Notes: generated by a model not told the origin, from the letters alone. A DNA stretch of 64,000 bases from Sphingomonas azotifigens NBRC 15497 (GCF_002091475.1 NZ_BCTR01000001.1:62001-126000); one strand, 5' to 3'. Numbered from the stretch's first letter, positions 17,377-26,367 are shown. A program made the numbers and translations.

Positions 17377-18108
17377 ATGGGTATCGAGAACAAGGTCATC
17401 GCGATCACGGGCGCCAGCAGCGGCATCGGCGAAGGCACGGCGCGGTTGCTGGCGGCGCGCGGCGCGAAGCTGATGCTGGGCGCGCGCCGCACCGATCGGC
17501 TCGCCGCGCTGGCCGAGGAACTGAACGCGGCGGGTGGCACGATCGCTTTCCGGTCGCTCGACGTCACCGACCGCGCTGATTTCGAGGCGTTCATCGCCGC
17601 GACGGAGGCCGACTATGGCCGGATCGATGTGCTGGTCAACAATGCGGGCCTGATGCCGCTCTCGCGCTTCGACAGCCTGAAGGTGGGCGAGTGGGACCGG
17701 ATGATCGACGTCAACATCCGCGGCGTCCTGCACGGCATCGCCGCTGCGCTCCCGCGCTTCAAGGGGCAGGGCGGCGGCCAGTTCGTCAACCTTTCCTCGA
17801 TCGGCGGCTATGCCGTGTGGCCGACCTGCGGCGTCTACAGCGCGACCAAATATGCGGTGCGTGCCATCTCCGAGGCGCTGCGCATGGAGCATGACGACAT
17901 TCGCGTCACCATCATCGCGCCGGGTGTGGTGGAATCGGAACTGGCCCACACGATCACCGATCCGGTTGCAGCCCAGGCGATGGTCGATTTCCGTGCGATC
18001 GCGCTCACGCCGGACGCGATCGCCCGCGCCATCGCCTATGCGGTGGAGCAGCCGGCGGATGTGGACGTCAACACGCTGATCGTCCGGCCGGTGCGCTCGA
18101 CGATCTGA
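17377..18108 (+). CDS. SDR family NAD(P)-dependent oxidoreductase
   Basis: A 243-residue classical short-chain dehydrogenase. T-G-A-S-S-G-I-G (residues 9-16) binds the nucleotide, N-N-A-G lies at about 88-91, and the catalytic Y-S-A-T-K (Tyr, Lys) is near 150-154 after the conserved Ser of L-S-S-I-G. It is close to the YdfG-like clade. GGAG precedes the ATG by eight bases. The divergent AraC gene suggests induction by a small molecule. Substrate unknown. Confidence 0.92.
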   Translation: MGIENKVIAITGASSGIGEGTARLLAARGAKLMLGARRTDRLAALAEELNAAGGTIAFRSLDVTDRADFEAFIAATEADYGRIDVLVNNAGLMPLSRFDSLKVGEWDRMIDVNIRGVLHGIAAALPRFKGQGGGQFVNLSSIGGYAVWPTCGVYSATKYAVRAISEALRMEHDDIRVTIIAPGVVESELAHTITDPVAAQAMVDFRAIALTPDAIARAIAYAVEQPADVDVNTLIVRPVRSTI

Positions 18109-18151
18109 CGCGGAGGGACGCGCGTTCGTGCCCCGCTCCTTTTCGCATCAA

Positions 18152-18179
18152 CGGCCCCTCCCGCGAGAGGGAGGGGCCG
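18152..18179. terminator. Bidirectional terminator hairpin
   Basis: CGGCCCCTCCC and GGGAGGGGCCG form a perfect 11-bp stem with a six-base loop between the convergent SDR genes ending at 18108 and 18190. There is little of a T-run, but stem strength and position support termination in both directions. Confidence 0.7.
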
Positions 18180-18189
18180 ATCCTGCGTC

Positions 18190-18924
18190 TTACGCCGTTG
18201 CGCCGCCATCGATGTTGAGCGTCGTGCCGGTGATGTAGCTGGCATCCGGTCCGGCAAGGAACGCGACCGCGCCGGCGATCTCCTCGACCTTGCCATAGCG
18301 TCCCAGCGGGATGGCGCCCAGCACCTGCCCCGCGAATTCGCTGTCGGCCGGGTTCATGTCGGTATCGATCGGCCCCGGCTGGATGGTGTTGACCAGGATG
18401 TTGCGGAGCGCGAGGTCCTTCGCCCAGCCGCGTGCCAGCGCCGCCACCGCTGCCTTGGTCGCGCTGTAGACCGTGGTTGCCGGGAAGGCCATCTCGCCCG
18501 AGATGCTGCCGATCAGGATGATCCGCCCGCCGTCGCGCAGGTGCGGCAGTGCCGCGCGCGTGCCGACATGCAGGCCCTTCACATTGACGCCGAACTGGCG
18601 ATCATAGGTGTCGTCGGTGTCTTCGGCGACCGTGGAGAATTCGGCCACGCCCGCATTGTGGACGAGGATATCGATCCCGCCCAACGCGGCCGCCGCCGCT
18701 TCGACGCCGGCGCGCTGGGATTCCGGATCGCCGGCATTGGCCTGGAAGGCAAAGGCGGTGCCGCCCGCGCTTTCGATCGCTGCCACGGTGGCGTCCGCCG
18801 CCGCCTTGTTGCCGGCATAGGTAATCGCAACCGCGGCGCCATCGGCCGCCAGTCGCTTGGCGATTGCGGCACCGATACCGCGCGATCCGCCGGTGACGAG
18901 CGCCTTCTTGCCCTGAAGTGACAT
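18190..18924 (-). CDS. SDR family oxidoreductase (FabG-like)
   Basis: A 244-residue protein with T-G-G-S-R-G-I-G near the N-terminus, H-N-A-G-V-A in the NNAG position, a Ser in I-G-S-I-S-G and the catalytic Y-S-A-T-K-A-A. The C-terminus Y-I-T-G-T-T-L-N-I-D-G-G is typical of 3-oxoacyl-ACP-reductase-like members. It lies divergent from an ArsR-type regulator and shares with it an intergenic region containing an AGTTC/GAACT inverted repeat. Substrate unknown. Confidence 0.92.
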   Translation of the reverse strand: MSLQGKKALVTGGSRGIGAAIAKRLAADGAAVAITYAGNKAAADATVAAIESAGGTAFAFQANAGDPESQRAGVEAAAAALGGIDILVHNAGVAEFSTVAEDTDDTYDRQFGVNVKGLHVGTRAALPHLRDGGRIILIGSISGEMAFPATTVYSATKAAVAALARGWAKDLALRNILVNTIQPGPIDTDMNPADSEFAGQVLGAIPLGRYGKVEEIAGAVAFLAGPDASYITGTTLNIDGGATA

Positions 18925-19003
18925 GTGGATTCTCCGAAATTATGGCCCGCGATCACGGCGTCGTGCGCTGTCGGCGGAGAGGGATATGGCGCGTCCGTTC
19001 AAC

Positions 19004-19022
19004 AGTTCAATATTCCCGAACT
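19004..19022. promoter_or_regulatory. Inverted repeat AGTTC-N9-GAACT, candidate ArsR-family operator
   Basis: The two arms are exact complements, lying between the SDR start (18924) and the ArsR-type start (19056) in a locally AT-rich stretch. ArsR-family proteins commonly bind such dyads over their own promoters and de-repress the divergent gene. Confidence 0.5.
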
Positions 19023-19055
19023 ATTAAATTCATTGCGACGCCTTATATCGAGCGC

Positions 19056-19367
19056 ATGGCCCGCTTCACCCACCCACGGCTGGAAGACGTTCCGCTCGAC
19101 CTGGCGCTGCACGCGCTGGCCGATCCCAATCGGCTGGAGATGGTCGCGCGGCTGGCGGCGGCCGAACGGTTGCGCTGCTCGGATGCGGCGCCGTGCGAAG
19201 CGATCCCCAAGAGCACGCTGTCCAATCATCTCAAGCTGCTCCGCGCGGCGGGCCTGATCGAGACGACGCAGGCGGGCCGCGAGATGATCAATACCCTGCG
19301 GCGATCGGAGTTCGATCGCCGCTTCCCGGGCCTGCTCGATGCGGTGCTCGCCAATCGCCCTGCCTGA
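19056..19367 (+). CDS. ArsR-family winged-helix regulator
   Basis: A 103-residue protein. A-L-A-D-P-N-R-L-E-M-V opens the winged helix and K-S-T-L-S-N-H-L-K-L-L-R-A-A-G-L-I is the recognition helix region. A Cys pair (C-S-D-A-A-P-C) sits between them, which could sense redox state or a metal; this is speculation. The ATG at 19056 is chosen because the domain begins right after it. The longer frame upstream overlaps the operator. It probably controls the divergent FabG-like gene. Confidence 0.88.
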   Translation: MARFTHPRLEDVPLDLALHALADPNRLEMVARLAAAERLRCSDAAPCEAIPKSTLSNHLKLLRAAGLIETTQAGREMINTLRRSEFDRRFPGLLDAVLANRPA

Positions 19368-20228
19368 TCACCTGCCGATCGCGTCGAGCCGGGTCACAGC
19401 GTCCTGGGATAGCGTCAGCGATGCCGCTGCCAGGTTTTCGTGGAGATGCGCCACCGACGCGGTGCCCGGGATGAGCAGGATGTTGGGCGATCGCTGGAGC
19501 AACCAGGCGAGTGCCACCTGCATCGGCGTCGCGTCGAGCTGTGCCGCAACCTCGGACAGGGTTGCCGATTGCAGCGGACTGAAGCCGCCGAGCGGGAAAA
19601 AGGGCACATAGGCGACCCCTTCCGCCGCCAGTGCGTCGATAAAGGCGTCGTCGTCGCGGTGGGCAAGATTGTACTGGTTCTGGACGCAGACGATCTCGGC
19701 GATCTCCCGAGCTTCCTCGAATTGCGTGCGCGTCACGTTGCTGAGCCCGATATGGCGCACCAGCCCTTGCCGCTGCAGGTCCGCCACCGCCTTGAGCGGG
19801 GCGGCGAGCGATCCCTCCGTCGGGCCATGGACGTCGAACATCAGGCGGAGATTGACGACGTCCAGCGCCTCCAGCCCGAGGTTGGCGAGATTGTCGTCCA
19901 CTGCGCGGGCCAGTTCGTCGGGCGCGAAGGCGGGGAGCCAGGATGCATCATCCCCCCGCCGTGCGCCGATCTTGGTGACGATCAGCAGGTCCTGCGGGTA
20001 GGGGGACAGCGCTTCTCGGATCAGCCGATTGGTGACGTGCGGGCCGTAGAAGTCGCTGGTGTCGAGGTGGTTCACCCCTGCCGCCACCGCTGCCCGAAGC
20101 ACGGCCAGGGCCTGGTCGTGGTCTCGCGGCGGTCCGAACACGCCGGGCCCGGCGAGCTGCATCGCACCGTAGCCGAGCCGCTTCACCTTGCGTCCGGCGA
20201 AGGCGTAGGTGCCTGCTTGGTCGATCAT
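19368..20228 (-). CDS. pdxI: PdxI/YdbC-like aldo/keto reductase (pyridoxal reductase family)
   Basis: A 286-residue AKR barrel. H-L-D-T-S-D-F-Y-G carries the catalytic Asp and Tyr, and I-V-T-K-I-G the Lys. The D-V-V-N-L-R motif, the block V-C-V-Q-N-Q-Y-N-L-A-H-R, and P-F-F-P-L-G-G-F-S-P-L-Q-S closely match E. coli YdbC (PdxI), which reduces pyridoxal to pyridoxine with NADPH. Start at 20228 is set by AGGAGA seven bases upstream. It diverges from a LysR gene, the likely regulator, and ends immediately after the ArsR stop on the other strand. Confidence 0.85.
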   Translation of the reverse strand: MIDQAGTYAFAGRKVKRLGYGAMQLAGPGVFGPPRDHDQALAVLRAAVAAGVNHLDTSDFYGPHVTNRLIREALSPYPQDLLIVTKIGARRGDDASWLPAFAPDELARAVDDNLANLGLEALDVVNLRLMFDVHGPTEGSLAAPLKAVADLQRQGLVRHIGLSNVTRTQFEEAREIAEIVCVQNQYNLAHRDDDAFIDALAAEGVAYVPFFPLGGFSPLQSATLSEVAAQLDATPMQVALAWLLQRSPNILLIPGTASVAHLHENLAAASLTLSQDAVTRLDAIGR

Positions 20229-20319
20229 CCGAATTCTCCTTTGCTCCGCTGGAGATACGGCTTGCCGACAGGCGCGATAAGTTGGAGGGATCCGCACGGG
20301 CTGTACGGAAATCCGAACG

Positions 20320-21216
20320 ATGAAGGCCGATCTTGCCGACCTTAACGCATTCCTCGCGGTGGCGCAGGCGCGTGGCTTCCGCGATGCGGCACGCGCCATA
20401 GGGTCGAGCGCATCGACGCTGAGCGAGGCGGTACGGCGACTGGAGACGCGGCTGGGCGTCCGGCTGCTCCATCGCAGCACGCGGAGCGTGACGCCAACCG
20501 AAGCGGGAACCCGGCTGATCGAGCGGCTGGCCCCGGCGCTGGGTGAGGTCGAGGCCGCGCTCGACGTCGTCAACCTGTTCCGCGATCGCCCGGCTGGCAC
20601 GCTGCGGCTCAACGTGCCGGTGAGCGCGGCACGGCTAGTGTTGCCGCCCATCCTGCCGGGCTTCCTTGCCGCCTATCCCGATATCCGCGTCGAGATCGTC
20701 GCCGAGGACGGCTTTGTCGACCTGGTGGCATCGGGGTGCGACGCCGGCATTCGCTATGACGAGCGGCTGGAACAGGACATGATCGCGGTGCCGATCGGCC
20801 CGCGCGTGCAGCGTTTCGCCACGGCGGCGGCGCCGTCCTATCTAGACGCACGCGGGCGGCCCACCCATCCGCGCGACCTGCTCGGCCATGCCTGCCTGTG
20901 CGCGCGCTTCACCAGCGGGGCGTTGACCAGCCCTTGGGAGTTCGAGCGTGACGCCGAGCTCGTCCGGATCGAGCCGCAGGGCCCGCTGATCGCCAGTGTT
21001 GCCGGCGCGGTGGATCTGCTGGTCGACGTGGCGGTCGCAGGCGGCGGCATCCTCCATCTGTTCGAGGATTGGCTGCGTCCCGCACTGGAGAGCGGCTCGC
21101 TCGAGCCCGTGCTGCCGGAGTGGTGGCAATCCTTTTCCGGACCCTTTCTGTATTATTCCGGCCGTCGCCTCGTGCCGCCGCCGCTACGCGCGTTCCTCGA
21201 CTTCGTGCGCGGCTAG
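20320..21216 (+). CDS. LysR-family transcriptional regulator
   Basis: A 298-residue protein with an N-terminal winged helix (F-L-A-V-A-Q-A-R-G-F-R-D-A-A-R, then S-T-L-S-E-A-V-R-R-L-E-T-R-L-G) and a periplasmic-binding-like effector domain from about residue 90. It belongs to the large clade typified by CrgA/DmlR. It is divergent from the pdxI-like gene with 91 bp between the starts, the classic LysR arrangement. Confidence 0.93.
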   Translation: MKADLADLNAFLAVAQARGFRDAARAIGSSASTLSEAVRRLETRLGVRLLHRSTRSVTPTEAGTRLIERLAPALGEVEAALDVVNLFRDRPAGTLRLNVPVSAARLVLPPILPGFLAAYPDIRVEIVAEDGFVDLVASGCDAGIRYDERLEQDMIAVPIGPRVQRFATAAAPSYLDARGRPTHPRDLLGHACLCARFTSGALTSPWEFERDAELVRIEPQGPLIASVAGAVDLLVDVAVAGGGILHLFEDWLRPALESGSLEPVLPEWWQSFSGPFLYYSGRRLVPPPLRAFLDFVRG

Positions 21217-21360
21217 CTGCACCGGCCGGACTGCGCCCAAAGGCGGTGATCAGAAGCGCATGCAAGCGAGCCGCCCCCGGCGCGAACCGCGAGGAGCGGA
21301 TTATCGGAAAACGCGAAGCGTCCTGTCCTTGCAGTGCTGGCACTTGGCAGGTGTGCCAGC

Positions 21361-22551
21361 CTAGTCGGCCATGACGGTATCGCCGACCAGCACGCCGTCA
21401 AGGTCGAGCCACGTCGCCATCCGTTCCAGTTCAAGGAGCAGGCGCTCGCACGTATCGGGTGGCGCATTCCGCTCGAGCGTGACCCTGTGTGCGCGCAACA
21501 GGCCGGCCTGGCGGTCGGCCTTGAGGTCCACGCGGGCGACAAGCGCCTCATCGAGCAGGAAGGGCAGCACATAGTAGCCATGGGTGCGTAGCGGCTGCGG
21601 GACGTAGATCTCGATACGATAGCGAAAGCCGAACAGCCGCTCGGTGCGACTGCGCTCCCACACGAGCGGGTCAAAAGGCGCGAGCAGCGCGGCACCGCGG
21701 ATCGGCCGCGGGTTCGCTGCTTCACGATGCAGCCAAGCCTTCTGGCTCCAACCCGAAACCTTTACCGGTTCAAGGACTCCCTCGTCGACCAGGCTCGCAA
21801 TCGCCGGATCGCCCTCGCCCGGCTTCAATCGGAAATAGTCTCGGAGATCTGCGGCCGTTGCGACACCGAGTGCCCGCGCACTGCGTTCGATGAGCATGCG
21901 TTGCGCGGTGGTTGCATCGGGTGTCGGGAGTGCCAGGATGTCTGCAGGGATGACCCGTTCGGTCAGGTCGTACAGGCGCGTGAAGCTGCCACGCCGCGTT
22001 GCCGTGGTGATCCGCCCCGCCCAGAAGAGATATTCCAGCGCGTGCTTGGTGTGGCTCCATTCCCACCAGCCGCTCCTGCTCGCACCGTTCTCGAAGTCCG
22101 CGGCAGCGAGTGGCCCATCTGCGGCGATCCGCGCAAGCACCGCATCGGCTTCGGCGCGGCGCTCGCTTGCGAAGCGGCGGAGCGCGGCGTACCCGGTCTC
22201 GCCGCGCTCGGCTTTCGCCATGCGCCACCGCAACAGGGGATGCAGGCTCATCGGAAGAAGCGAAGCTTCATGCGCCCAATATTCAAAAAGGCGCCGCGCC
22301 GCTTTGGGACCCCAGGCCTCGCGCTCGAGCGATGTCCGATCGTACATGCCGAGCCGAGAGAAGGCTGGTAGATAGTGTGCACGCGTCAGTACGTTGACGC
22401 TGTCGATCTGGAACAGGCCGAGACGGTCTACAGTTCGGCGCAACTGGCTCGCTCCCACCCGCGCGGGGTGCCGCTTGCCGAACCCTTGCGCGACTAGTGC
22501 GATTCGACGAGCATCAGCGAGAGACAAGCTTGTCGTCATGGCGTTGTTCAT
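21361..22551 (-). CDS. ycaQ: AlkX/YcaQ-type DNA glycosylase (winged-helix, HTH_42 family)
   Basis: A 396-residue protein of the AlkZ/YcaQ superfamily, slightly shorter than E. coli YcaQ. The catalytic Q-phi-D motif is visible as Gln48-Ile49-Asp50 in G-L-F-Q-I-D-S-V-N. This motif marks the AlkX (YcaQ) branch, which unhooks nitrogen-mustard-type DNA interstrand crosslinks, as opposed to the Q-phi-Q of AlkZ. It stands alone, convergent with the LysR gene. The start at 22551 or an ATG at 22539 are both possible. Confidence 0.85.
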   Translation of the reverse strand: MNNAMTTSLSLADARRIALVAQGFGKRHPARVGASQLRRTVDRLGLFQIDSVNVLTRAHYLPAFSRLGMYDRTSLEREAWGPKAARRLFEYWAHEASLLPMSLHPLLRWRMAKAERGETGYAALRRFASERRAEADAVLARIAADGPLAAADFENGASRSGWWEWSHTKHALEYLFWAGRITTATRRGSFTRLYDLTERVIPADILALPTPDATTAQRMLIERSARALGVATAADLRDYFRLKPGEGDPAIASLVDEGVLEPVKVSGWSQKAWLHREAANPRPIRGAALLAPFDPLVWERSRTERLFGFRYRIEIYVPQPLRTHGYYVLPFLLDEALVARVDLKADRQAGLLRAHRVTLERNAPPDTCERLLLELERMATWLDLDGVLVGDTVMAD

Positions 22552-22645
22552 TGGGTTCGGGCCGCGTCAGGTCAAGCATGATGGGTGCGGGCGAAAGCGA
22601 GCCATGGTGCGCAACAAGGCTATCCATATCGCGCGCTGTCGTCGC

Positions 22646-22790
22646 CTACCGCTCATCGAGAGATCGGCGGCAGCACGATTTGGCTATCGTGTTCGGATTG
22701 ATCCCGTGGCGTTTGGCCAGTGCCCACAGGCGCCCTTGACCATCTTGCATCCTTGAACGGGTTGCCGCTGTCGTACGGGCCTCCCCTCCC
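22646..22790 (-). mobile_element. Transposase N-terminal remnant (IS481-like helix-turn-helix)
   Basis: On the minus strand a frame reads A-R-T-T-A-A-T-R-S-R-M-Q, then L-A-K-R-H-G-I-N-P-N-T-I-A-K, and ends at a TAG. This matches the N-terminal helix-turn-helix of IS481/Tn552-type transposases (A-R-T-T-P-x-x-R..., Y-G-I-N-P-K-T-V-A-K-W). The reading goes off-frame where the Trp of A-K-W is expected. Nothing of the catalytic DDE domain is left. The rest of 22552-22844 holds no other recognisable feature. Confidence 0.55.
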
Positions 22791-22844
22791 GTGGAGAACC
22801 TGGCGGGGCGTGCGACCTTCCGGCCCCGACCGGCGAATGGGCTA

Positions 22845-24509
22845 TCAACTGCCACGACCTGACATGGGTGGCGGAGCAACGGTCCCGCGTACAAAAATCT
22901 CCGCCGTACCGCCATTGCCCGGCTTGCCGTTGCTGAACCGGGCGACCAGCCGGTGGGTGGCGAGCAACCGATGATAGTTCGATAGCTGCGCCGCGAACCG
23001 GACGGGTTCCGCGCGATAGCGGCTGTAATTGACGAGGATCGCCACGTCGGCGCTGCATCCGGGCAGTGCCGCGGGATCGATATTGCCGAGATCGACGATG
23101 GCGCGTCCCTGGCGCAAGCCGTTGACCTTGCGGTGGCTGGGCGCGCTGTGCAGCAGCGAACGAATGTCCACGCAGCCCGCACTGCCGAGCGGAAACAACA
23201 GGCGGCCGCGATAGGGCAACAGGTCGAACGCCGCATGCTCGAACAGGATCGTCCGCCCCGGCGGAACATGGGCGAAGACCCAGCGGGTCGCTGCCTGGCG
23301 CGGGTCGTCGGCGCGTTGCTGCTGGGCGCGCAGGGTGGCGCCTGCCATCCAGCCGGCGATCAGCAGCGCCGCGCAGGGCAGAACCAGCCGCCGCGCCCCT
23401 GGAGGGCGGACGGCGTCTGCGATCATGGAAAGCCCGATCGCCGCGAGGATGGCGACCACCGGCAGCAGCGGCACGATCCAGCGCGCCCACACCAGCGACT
23501 GGGTGGCGAGTGCCGCAAGGATGACGGCGCTCGCCGGCAGGAGCACGACCGCGTTGGCCCGGTCGCGCGCGAGCGCGATGGCGCCGAGCGCGGCGGACAG
23601 CAGCCCGGCGATGCCGAAGCTCCCGGCTAGCGGATCATGCACATACCATAGGAGATTGCCGATAAAGCCGTGCCCGGTTGCGCCGAGATGCATCGGCCGC
23701 GCCTCGCCGCCCAGATCGCGCAGCACCGTGGGGTAGTCGAGCAGGATATAGGGGGATGCCAGCAACAGCGTCGCGACCGCCACCAGCGGTGCCACCGCCA
23801 GCGCGCGAGCGGCGGCACGGGAATCGCGGGCGGCGAACAGTCCGGCCGCGACCGGTCCGACCACGATCAGCAGCGCCGGCCATTTGGTCGCGCAGGCCAG
23901 TCCTGCCGCAATGCCTGCCAACACGGCCTGCCGGGTGCCGCCGCCCTGCGCGACCGCCAGGGCGTGATAGGTGCACCAGCCCATCAGCACCGTCGCCAGC
24001 ATGTCGGTGCGCACCACTTGCGACAGTTCGACGTGCAGCGGATTGCAGGCGAGCAGCAGGGCCGCCGCCAGCCCGACGCGGGCGCCGCCGATCCGCCGGC
24101 CGATCGCCCAGGTCACTGCGACGCTGGCGATCCCCAGCAGCGCGCTCAGGCCGCGCATTGGGAGGACGATGACGGCAGGATCGCTGAACACGGCGGACAC
24201 GAAGGCGTCGGCACTGCTCCACGCGCCCAGCATCGCGCCAACCCCGCCGACCAGCAGCACGATCAGCGCGAGCAGATAGAAGAGCAACGTCGCCGGATGG
24301 CCGAACCAGCCGGGGTTGAGGCGCCCCTCGCGCAGCATGTCCATCGCGGTCATGATGAAGACCGGTTCGTCCGGATCGTTGAGCGCCGGCAGGCCGAAGT
24401 TCAGCCGGTGGAGCCGCAGCACCGCCGCGAGCAGCAGGATTGCGAACAGCATTGCACGTTCTGCGTTACGGACCGCCGGCCTCGGTTCCGTCCTCTCTGC
24501 AACAATCAT
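22845..24509 (-). CDS. Membrane glycosyltransferase (GT39/ArnT/PMT-like)
   Basis: A 554-residue integral membrane protein with roughly 10-12 predicted segments. The N-terminal loop after the first segment contains L-N-D-P-D-E-P, the acidic motif expected in GT-C enzymes of the PMT_2 family. These transfer sugars from polyprenyl-phosphate donors in the periplasm. The C-terminal part (about 430-554) is soluble. The start at 24509 leaves only 14 bp to the divergent rfbF start and has no strong ribosome site. A later ATG at 24452 would leave room for promoters. It flanks the polysaccharide cluster and probably decorates its product. Confidence 0.8.
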   Translation of the reverse strand: MIVAERTEPRPAVRNAERAMLFAILLLAAVLRLHRLNFGLPALNDPDEPVFIMTAMDMLREGRLNPGWFGHPATLLFYLLALIVLLVGGVGAMLGAWSSADAFVSAVFSDPAVIVLPMRGLSALLGIASVAVTWAIGRRIGGARVGLAAALLLACNPLHVELSQVVRTDMLATVLMGWCTYHALAVAQGGGTRQAVLAGIAAGLACATKWPALLIVVGPVAAGLFAARDSRAAARALAVAPLVAVATLLLASPYILLDYPTVLRDLGGEARPMHLGATGHGFIGNLLWYVHDPLAGSFGIAGLLSAALGAIALARDRANAVVLLPASAVILAALATQSLVWARWIVPLLPVVAILAAIGLSMIADAVRPPGARRLVLPCAALLIAGWMAGATLRAQQQRADDPRQAATRWVFAHVPPGRTILFEHAAFDLLPYRGRLLFPLGSAGCVDIRSLLHSAPSHRKVNGLRQGRAIVDLGNIDPAALPGCSADVAILVNYSRYRAEPVRFAAQLSNYHRLLATHRLVARFSNGKPGNGGTAEIFVRGTVAPPPMSGRGS

Positions 24510-24523
24510 CTGCGGGAGAACCC

Positions 24524-25300
24524 ATGCGAACCGTGATTCTGGCAGGCGGCCTCGGCAGCCGCCTGGGCGAGGAGACTGCAATACGTCCCAAGCCGATGGT
24601 GGAAATCGGCGGAATGCCGATCCTCTGGCACATCATGAAGATCTATGCGTCGGCGGGATTTGACGATTTCGTGGTCTGCCTTGGCTACAAGGGGTATCTG
24701 ATCAAGGAATATTTCGCCAACTACTTCCTGCATACCGCCGACGTGACGATCGACCTGCGCCGCGGCAGCAACGGTATCGAGGTGCATCACGCGCGCAGCG
24801 AGCCGTGGCGCATCACGCTGGTCGAAACCGGCGCGACGACGATGACCGGCGGCCGGCTCGCTGCGATCCGACCCTATCTCGATCCCGACGAGCCGTTCTG
24901 CTTCACCTATGGCGACGGCGTCGCCGATATCGACATCGGTGATCTCGTGCGCTTCCACAAGGCGCACGGCCATCGTGCTACGATCACCTCGGTCACGCCG
25001 CCGGGCCGCTTCGGCTCGCTGCAGTTCGAGGGCGACCGCGTCACGGCCTTTCGCGAGAAGCCGGATGGCGACGGCGGCCAGATCAACGGCGGCTTCTTCG
25101 TCGCCGATCCCAGCGTGCTGGACCTGATCGACGGTCCCGACACGGTGTGGGAATCGGGGCCGCTGGAGCAGCTGGCGGCGCGCGGCGAGCTGGTCGGTTA
25201 GCGGCATGACGGTTTCTGGCACCCGATGGATACGCTGCGCGACAAGCTGCACCTCGATTCGCTCTGGCAGAAGGGGGATGCGCCGTGGAAGCGCTGGTGA
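24524..25300 (+). pseudogene. rfbF: rfbF, glucose-1-phosphate cytidylyltransferase, interrupted by an in-frame TAG
   Basis: The frame starts M-R-T-V-I-L-A-G-G-L-G-S-R-L-G with the nucleotidyltransferase signature and continues K-P-M-V-E-I-G-G. At codon 226 (25199-25201) it meets TAG. Translation on in the same frame gives [15 protein letters not shown] and ends P-W-K-R-W at a TGA at 25300, the normal RfbF C-terminus and length (about 257). The Salmonella enzyme has Tyr where the stop falls, so a TAT/TAC to TAG change is the simplest explanation. RfbF makes CDP-glucose from CTP and glucose-1-phosphate. Loss of the last 33 residues probably harms it. Sequencing error or amber readthrough are alternatives. 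Confidence 0.88.
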
Positions 25301-26367
25301 GCCCGGTCTGGAACGGTCGTCGCGTGCTCGTCACCGGCCATACCGGCTTCAAGGGAAGCTGGCTGACGCTGTGGCTGCACGCGATGGGCGCACAGGTCAC
25401 CGGCCTCGCGCTCGCCCCGCCGACCGAACCGAGCCTGTTCGCCGCGGCGCGGGTGGGGGCGCTGATCGATCATGTCGAGGGCGATGTGCGCGATCTCGCC
25501 ACGGTGATCGGCGTGGTCGAACGGGCGCGGCCCGAGGTGATCTTCCACCTCGCCGCGCAGCCGCTCGTGCGGCTGTCCTATGCCCAGCCGGTGGAGACCT
25601 ATGCCACCAACGTGATGGGCACGGTGCACGTGCTGGAGGCGGTGCGGCTTGCCGGCGGCGTGCGCGGGATCGTGTGCGTCACCAGCGACAAATGCTACGA
25701 GAACCGCGAATGGCCCTGGCCCTATCGCGAAAGCGATCCGATGGGTGGGCACGACCCGTACAGCAACTCCAAGGGCTGCGCCGAACTGGTCGCTGCGGCC
25801 TATCGGCGTTCCTATTTCGACGATGGCGGCCCGCTGCTCGCCACCGTGCGCGCGGGCAATGTGATCGGCGGCGGCGACTGGGCGGCGGACCGGCTGGTGC
25901 CGGACCTGGTCCGCGCCTTCGAGGCCGGGGTCGCGCCGCTGATCCGCGCGCCCGACGCGGTGCGGCCGTGGCAGCACGTGCTGGAGGCGCTGGGCGGCTA
26001 TCTGATGCTCGGCGAACGGCTGCTGGCCGGCGAGCGACGGTTCGCCGACGCCTGGAACTTCGGGCCGGACGCGGACGATGCCCGGCCGGTCCGCTGGATC
26101 GTCGATCGGATGCTGGCGGCATGGGGCGATGGCGCCGTGCCGCCGGTCCGCGATACCCGTTCGCGCCCGCACGAGGCGGCGCTGCTGCGCCTCGATACCG
26201 CGCGCGCGCAGGCGGCGCTCGGGTGGCATCCGGCGCTGCGGCTGGGCGAGGCACTCGACTGGATCGTCGCCTGGCATCGGGCCGAAGGCGATGCACGCCA
26301 GATCACCCTGCAGCAGATCGCGCACTATGTCGCGCTTTCGAGCCGGGTCCGTTCGACGGCGGCCTGA
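25285..26367 (+). CDS. rfbG: CDP-glucose 4,6-dehydratase
   Basis: A 360-residue extended SDR starting at a GTG that overlaps the original rfbF end by 16 bp. G-H-T-G-F-K-G-S-W (residues 16-24) is the nucleotide loop typical of Rfb[13 protein letters not shown] and D-P-Y-S-N-S-K (catalytic Tyr/Lys) follow. It converts CDP-glucose to CDP-4-keto-6-deoxyglucose, the entry to CDP-linked deoxy- and branched-chain sugars. Its 3' end overlaps the convergent methyltransferase gene by 43 bp. The full frame is intact even though rfbF is broken. Confidence 0.95.
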   Translation: MEALVSPVWNGRRVLVTGHTGFKGSWLTLWLHAMGAQVTGLALAPPTEPSLFAAARVGALIDHVEGDVRDLATVIGVVERARPEVIFHLAAQPLVRLSYAQPVETYATNVMGTVHVLEAVRLAGGVRGIVCVTSDKCYENREWPWPYRESDPMGGHDPYSNSKGCAELVAAAYRRSYFDDGGPLLATVRAGNVIGGGDWAADRLVPDLVRAFEAGVAPLIRAPDAVRPWQHVLEALGGYLMLGERLLAGERRFADAWNFGPDADDARPVRWIVDRMLAAWGDGAVPPVRDTRSRPHEAALLRLDTARAQAALGWHPALRLGEALDWIVAWHRAEGDARQITLQQIAHYVALSSRVRSTAA

